Source of the DNA: Nitrospirota bacterium
GTDB taxonomy: Bacteria > Nitrospirota > UBA9217
Direction: 5' to 3'
Assembly: GCA_013334545.1 (NCBI GenBank)
Contig: JAAXXJ010000034.1
Coordinates: forward strand, 1 to 17,293
DNA: 17,293 nucleotides
Position numbers and translations under genes: made by a program. This document shows positions 14,157 to 17,293 of this stretch, in pieces; position 1 is the first letter of the stretch; each line of letters begins with the position of its first letter. The notes under the pieces are model-generated. The model was given only the letters and a program-made list of their open reading frames with translations. It did not search any database and was not told where the DNA came from.

Positions 14157-14777
14157 TCAGCGGCCGTATCTTCCGGTCCTGATGTCCACGACTTTGCCGT
14201 TCCGGAAGGTGATGATGCGCAGGAAGCGCTGCGGACCGAAGTTGTACGTCCATTCCTCGACCGTCACCACGACCCTCCGGGAATGGATCTCGTCGAACTG
14301 CTCCCGCAGTTCCTCGTCATGGGAGGTCCGGTAGAACGGCTCGCCGCACTTTGCGAGCACCTCACCCTTCGTGTCGCCGGTGGAGATGATGCGGTCTCCG
14401 CATTCTGGCTTGACGGGCACCTGGTCCTTCGAGGGGCCGTATTGACCGGTCTTGACGCCCGTGACCACGCCGTTCTTGACCGTCACGGTGCGGAGGAGCT
14501 GCTGGGGTCCGAAGTTGTAGGTCCACTGCTCGACGGTGATATAGGTCCTTTGCTTCAGGCCGGGACCGAGCCGGTCGGTGAACTCTTCCTGGTGGGACTC
14601 CTTCCATGCCGGTTGGCCGCACTTCATCAGGAGGTCAACGACGGAATCACCGTCCGACACAATGCCTCCATCGCAGGAGATCGAATCGGCGTACGCCGGA
14701 GAAGGGAAAAGGCTAAACGACAGAAGAATGATCAGGAACATTGGATTCATCGACGATACCTTTTTGGAGATCCTCAT
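14157..14777 (-). CDS. Secreted protein with two tandem DUF2845-type repeats
   Basis: A 206-residue protein of unknown function. It starts with a signal peptide: basic MRISKKVSS, a hydrophobic core MFLIILLSFSLFP, and a cleavage-like SPAYA-DS near residue 31. The rest is two copies of one module of about 80 residues. Copy 1 (about 33-114) has SISCDGGIVSDGDSVVDLL, KCGQP, TVEQWTYNFGPQQLLR and TGQYG. Copy 2 (about 126-206) has CGDRIISTGDTKGEVL, KCGEP, TVEEWTYNFGPQRFLR and TGRYGR. These are the marks of the DUF2845 family found in proteobacterial exported proteins. Each module has two cysteines (C-G pair), which may form disulfides. ATG 14777 is kept because it provides the basic n-region; ATG 14750 is an alternative with AAAAAGG upstream. 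It reads in the same direction as atpC, 186 bases downstream of it. Confidence 0.78.
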   Translation of the reverse strand: MRISKKVSSMNPMFLIILLSFSLFPSPAYADSISCDGGIVSDGDSVVDLLMKCGQPAWKESHQEEFTDRLGPGLKQRTYITVEQWTYNFGPQQLLRTVTVKNGVVTGVKTGQYGPSKDQVPVKPECGDRIISTGDTKGEVLAKCGEPFYRTSHDEELREQFDEIHSRRVVVTVEEWTYNFGPQRFLRIITFRNGKVVDIRTGRYGR

Positions 14778-14963
14778 GCAGGGCCCGGTCCTCGCGATGT
14801 TCTCCGCGATGCTTCTTCCTTAGGGAGTTGACACCGGGAACGCGAACTGGTTGCATGTGACAGGGACTGGCCCATCTGAAAGCCTCTCTCATGTGTTAAA
14901 TATCATGGTCCTCGCTTTCGCCCGGATGACGTCAAAAAGCAAGGACATCGTTTTCCAGAGCCT

Positions 14964-15343
14964 TTAAAGATAGCCGACCATTTCTCTCTGGAATTCTTTA
15001 TGCTCCCGCCGCCACTGTTCCGCTCTCTGCCTGGCTTTGAGGGAAGGGGCCGGGTCGTCGGGCCGGATCTTTTCAAACCGCGGTGTGACCACCAAGACCT
15101 CATTTCCTTTGATCTCGACAAACCCGCCACCCACCGCTACATAGGTGGTTTCTTCTCCTTGCCGGTAGCGTACAGGAGCGATGGGGATCCGGATCAGCGT
15201 GGACGCATGGCGGGGTAAGAGGGCGATCTCGCTTCCGAGCTCAAATCGTTTTTCCTTGCGCAGGACAACGACAGCATCAACGTGCGTAGCTCTCAGGGAT
15301 TTTCCGTCTGGGGTAATGATCTGTAGAATAAGTTGTTCGTTGT

Positions 15344-15347
<4 letters not shown>
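14964..15347 (-). CDS. atpC: F-type ATP synthase epsilon subunit
   Basis: Epsilon links the rotor to the c-ring and inhibits ATP hydrolysis. The 127-residue protein has the N-terminal beta-sandwich (about 1-88: LQIITPDGKSLRATHVDAVV, EIALLPRHAST, TYVAVGGGFVEIKGNEVLVV). A short C-terminal segment follows, ending in one predicted helix (SLKARQRAEQWRREHKEFQREM). LLPRH replaces the commoner ILPxHAPL motif, and the C-terminal part is reduced compared with two-helix epsilons such as the E. coli one (139 residues), so its inhibitory behaviour may differ. The ATG at 15347 overlaps the atpD stop by 4 bases (translational coupling). It is the last gene of the atp run; no convincing terminator is visible after it. 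Confidence 0.9.
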
Positions 15348-16918
<1,571 letters not shown>

Positions 16919-16933
16919 GTTCACCTTCCGCGT

Positions 16934-17293
16934 TTACGCAAGCTCGCCGGGAGTGGTCTTGCCCTCTTCTACGACTTTGGAGGCAAACAGAACGCCGAGG
17001 AGGTCGATGGTAATGGACTCCCGCCGCAGACGGTTGTAGAGCATTCTGTATTCTCCCAGGGTCTTATCCGCCCGTTCCGTGGCCTCCTCCATGGTGATCA
17101 TGCGCGCCCCCTGTTCGCTGGCATAGGACTCCAGGAGGACGTCATACAGTTGGACCCGCACATGGATATCCAGGAGCTCGTCAATGATCTCCCGGAACGA
17201 CGGCTCGTAATACCATTTCTCCGTTGCTTCCCTCCCGTGCCCGTTCTGCTCCAGGATGACCGGAAGCAGACGTTTGATCTTCGGGAGCCTCCT
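16934..17293 (-). CDS. atpG: F-type ATP synthase gamma subunit, C-terminal part (cut by window edge)
   Basis: Gamma is the central rotor shaft. Only the last 119 codons are in the window; the 5' end continues beyond 17293. The visible part shows YYEPSFREIIDELLDIHVRV, then the conserved LYDVLLESYASEQGARMITMEEATERADK and YNRLRRESITIDLL, equivalent to the E. coli YNKARQASITQEL at the C-terminal helix. Standard gammas end about ten residues after that; here the chain continues VLFASKVVEEGKTTPGELA, an extra tail of around ten residues. The gene is 15 bases upstream of atpD and in the canonical gamma-beta-epsilon order, so it belongs to the ordinary F-type operon layout (alpha and others presumably further right of the window). 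Confidence 0.92.
   Translation of the reverse strand, partial: RRLPKIKRLLPVILEQNGHGREATEKWYYEPSFREIIDELLDIHVRVQLYDVLLESYASEQGARMITMEEATERADKTLGEYRMLYNRLRRESITIDLLGVLFASKVVEEGKTTPGELA

Noticed and set aside
13834..14253. 139-residue minus-strand open frame across the convergent gap
   Set aside because: It is a translation of the duplicated repeat unit and the terminator arm, with no ribosome binding site; the frame exists because of repeat composition.
14827..14855. TTGACA at 14827-14832 as a plus-strand promoter
   Set aside because: The -10 at 17 bases (TTGCAT) is poor and no plus-strand gene follows.

Overview
The window comes from a moderately GC-rich bacterium. The core block runs ftsY - zapA - 6S RNA - rarA - rny - ymdB - xseA - xseB - ispA - dxs. 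This order, with RNase Y, a YmdB-family phosphodiesterase and a YhaM-like nuclease together, fits Desulfobacterota/Desulfuromonadales or Nitrospirota-type chromosomes better than enterics. That placement is an inference from gene content and synteny only. All identifications rest on reading motifs by eye; no database search was run.

Layout. (1) 1-992 is a damaged accessory patch: a small MT0933-type antitoxin-like gene, a beheaded histone-deacetylase (AcuC-type) fragment fused directly to its stop codon, and a small cupin interrupted by one in-frame TGA. (2) 1030-3460 starts with a near-consensus sigma70 promoter, then the YhaM-like OB-fold/HD exoribonuclease, ftsY and zapA. (3) 3557-3790 is a 6S RNA gene with its own promoter, in the classical position after zapA. 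About 415 bases follow in which I see no convincing gene. (4) 4232-12699 is a long plus-strand run: rarA overlapping rny by 4 bases, then ymdB, xseA, xseB, ispA and dxs, closed by a textbook intrinsic terminator at 12723-12753. (5) 12754-13866 holds a second terminator-like hairpin, an RluA-family pseudouridine synthase gene and its terminator. (6) 13867-14156 is a convergent intergenic stretch made of a roughly 110-136 base repeated unit. (7) 14157-17293 is on the minus strand: a secreted tandem DUF2845 protein, then the end of an F-type ATP synthase operon in the usual order atpG-atpD-atpC.

How the genes work together. The middle block combines RNA turnover (YhaM-like, RNase Y, YmdB), transcription control (6S RNA), DNA maintenance (RarA, exonuclease VII), membrane targeting and division (FtsY, ZapA) and the entry to isoprenoid synthesis (Dxs, IspA). 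The minus-strand genes encode F1 subunits.

The most unusual things seen: the ATP synthase beta subunit has an extra N-terminal segment of about 50 residues containing a 15-residue motif duplicated at both DNA and protein level, and the gamma subunit beside it has an extended C-terminal tail. A degenerate 11-bp-period repeat occupies the spacer before dxs (six units) and the rny-ymdB spacer. The cupin carries TGA where a glycine is expected. None of these proves a new system; the modified F1 sector is the best candidate for follow-up.
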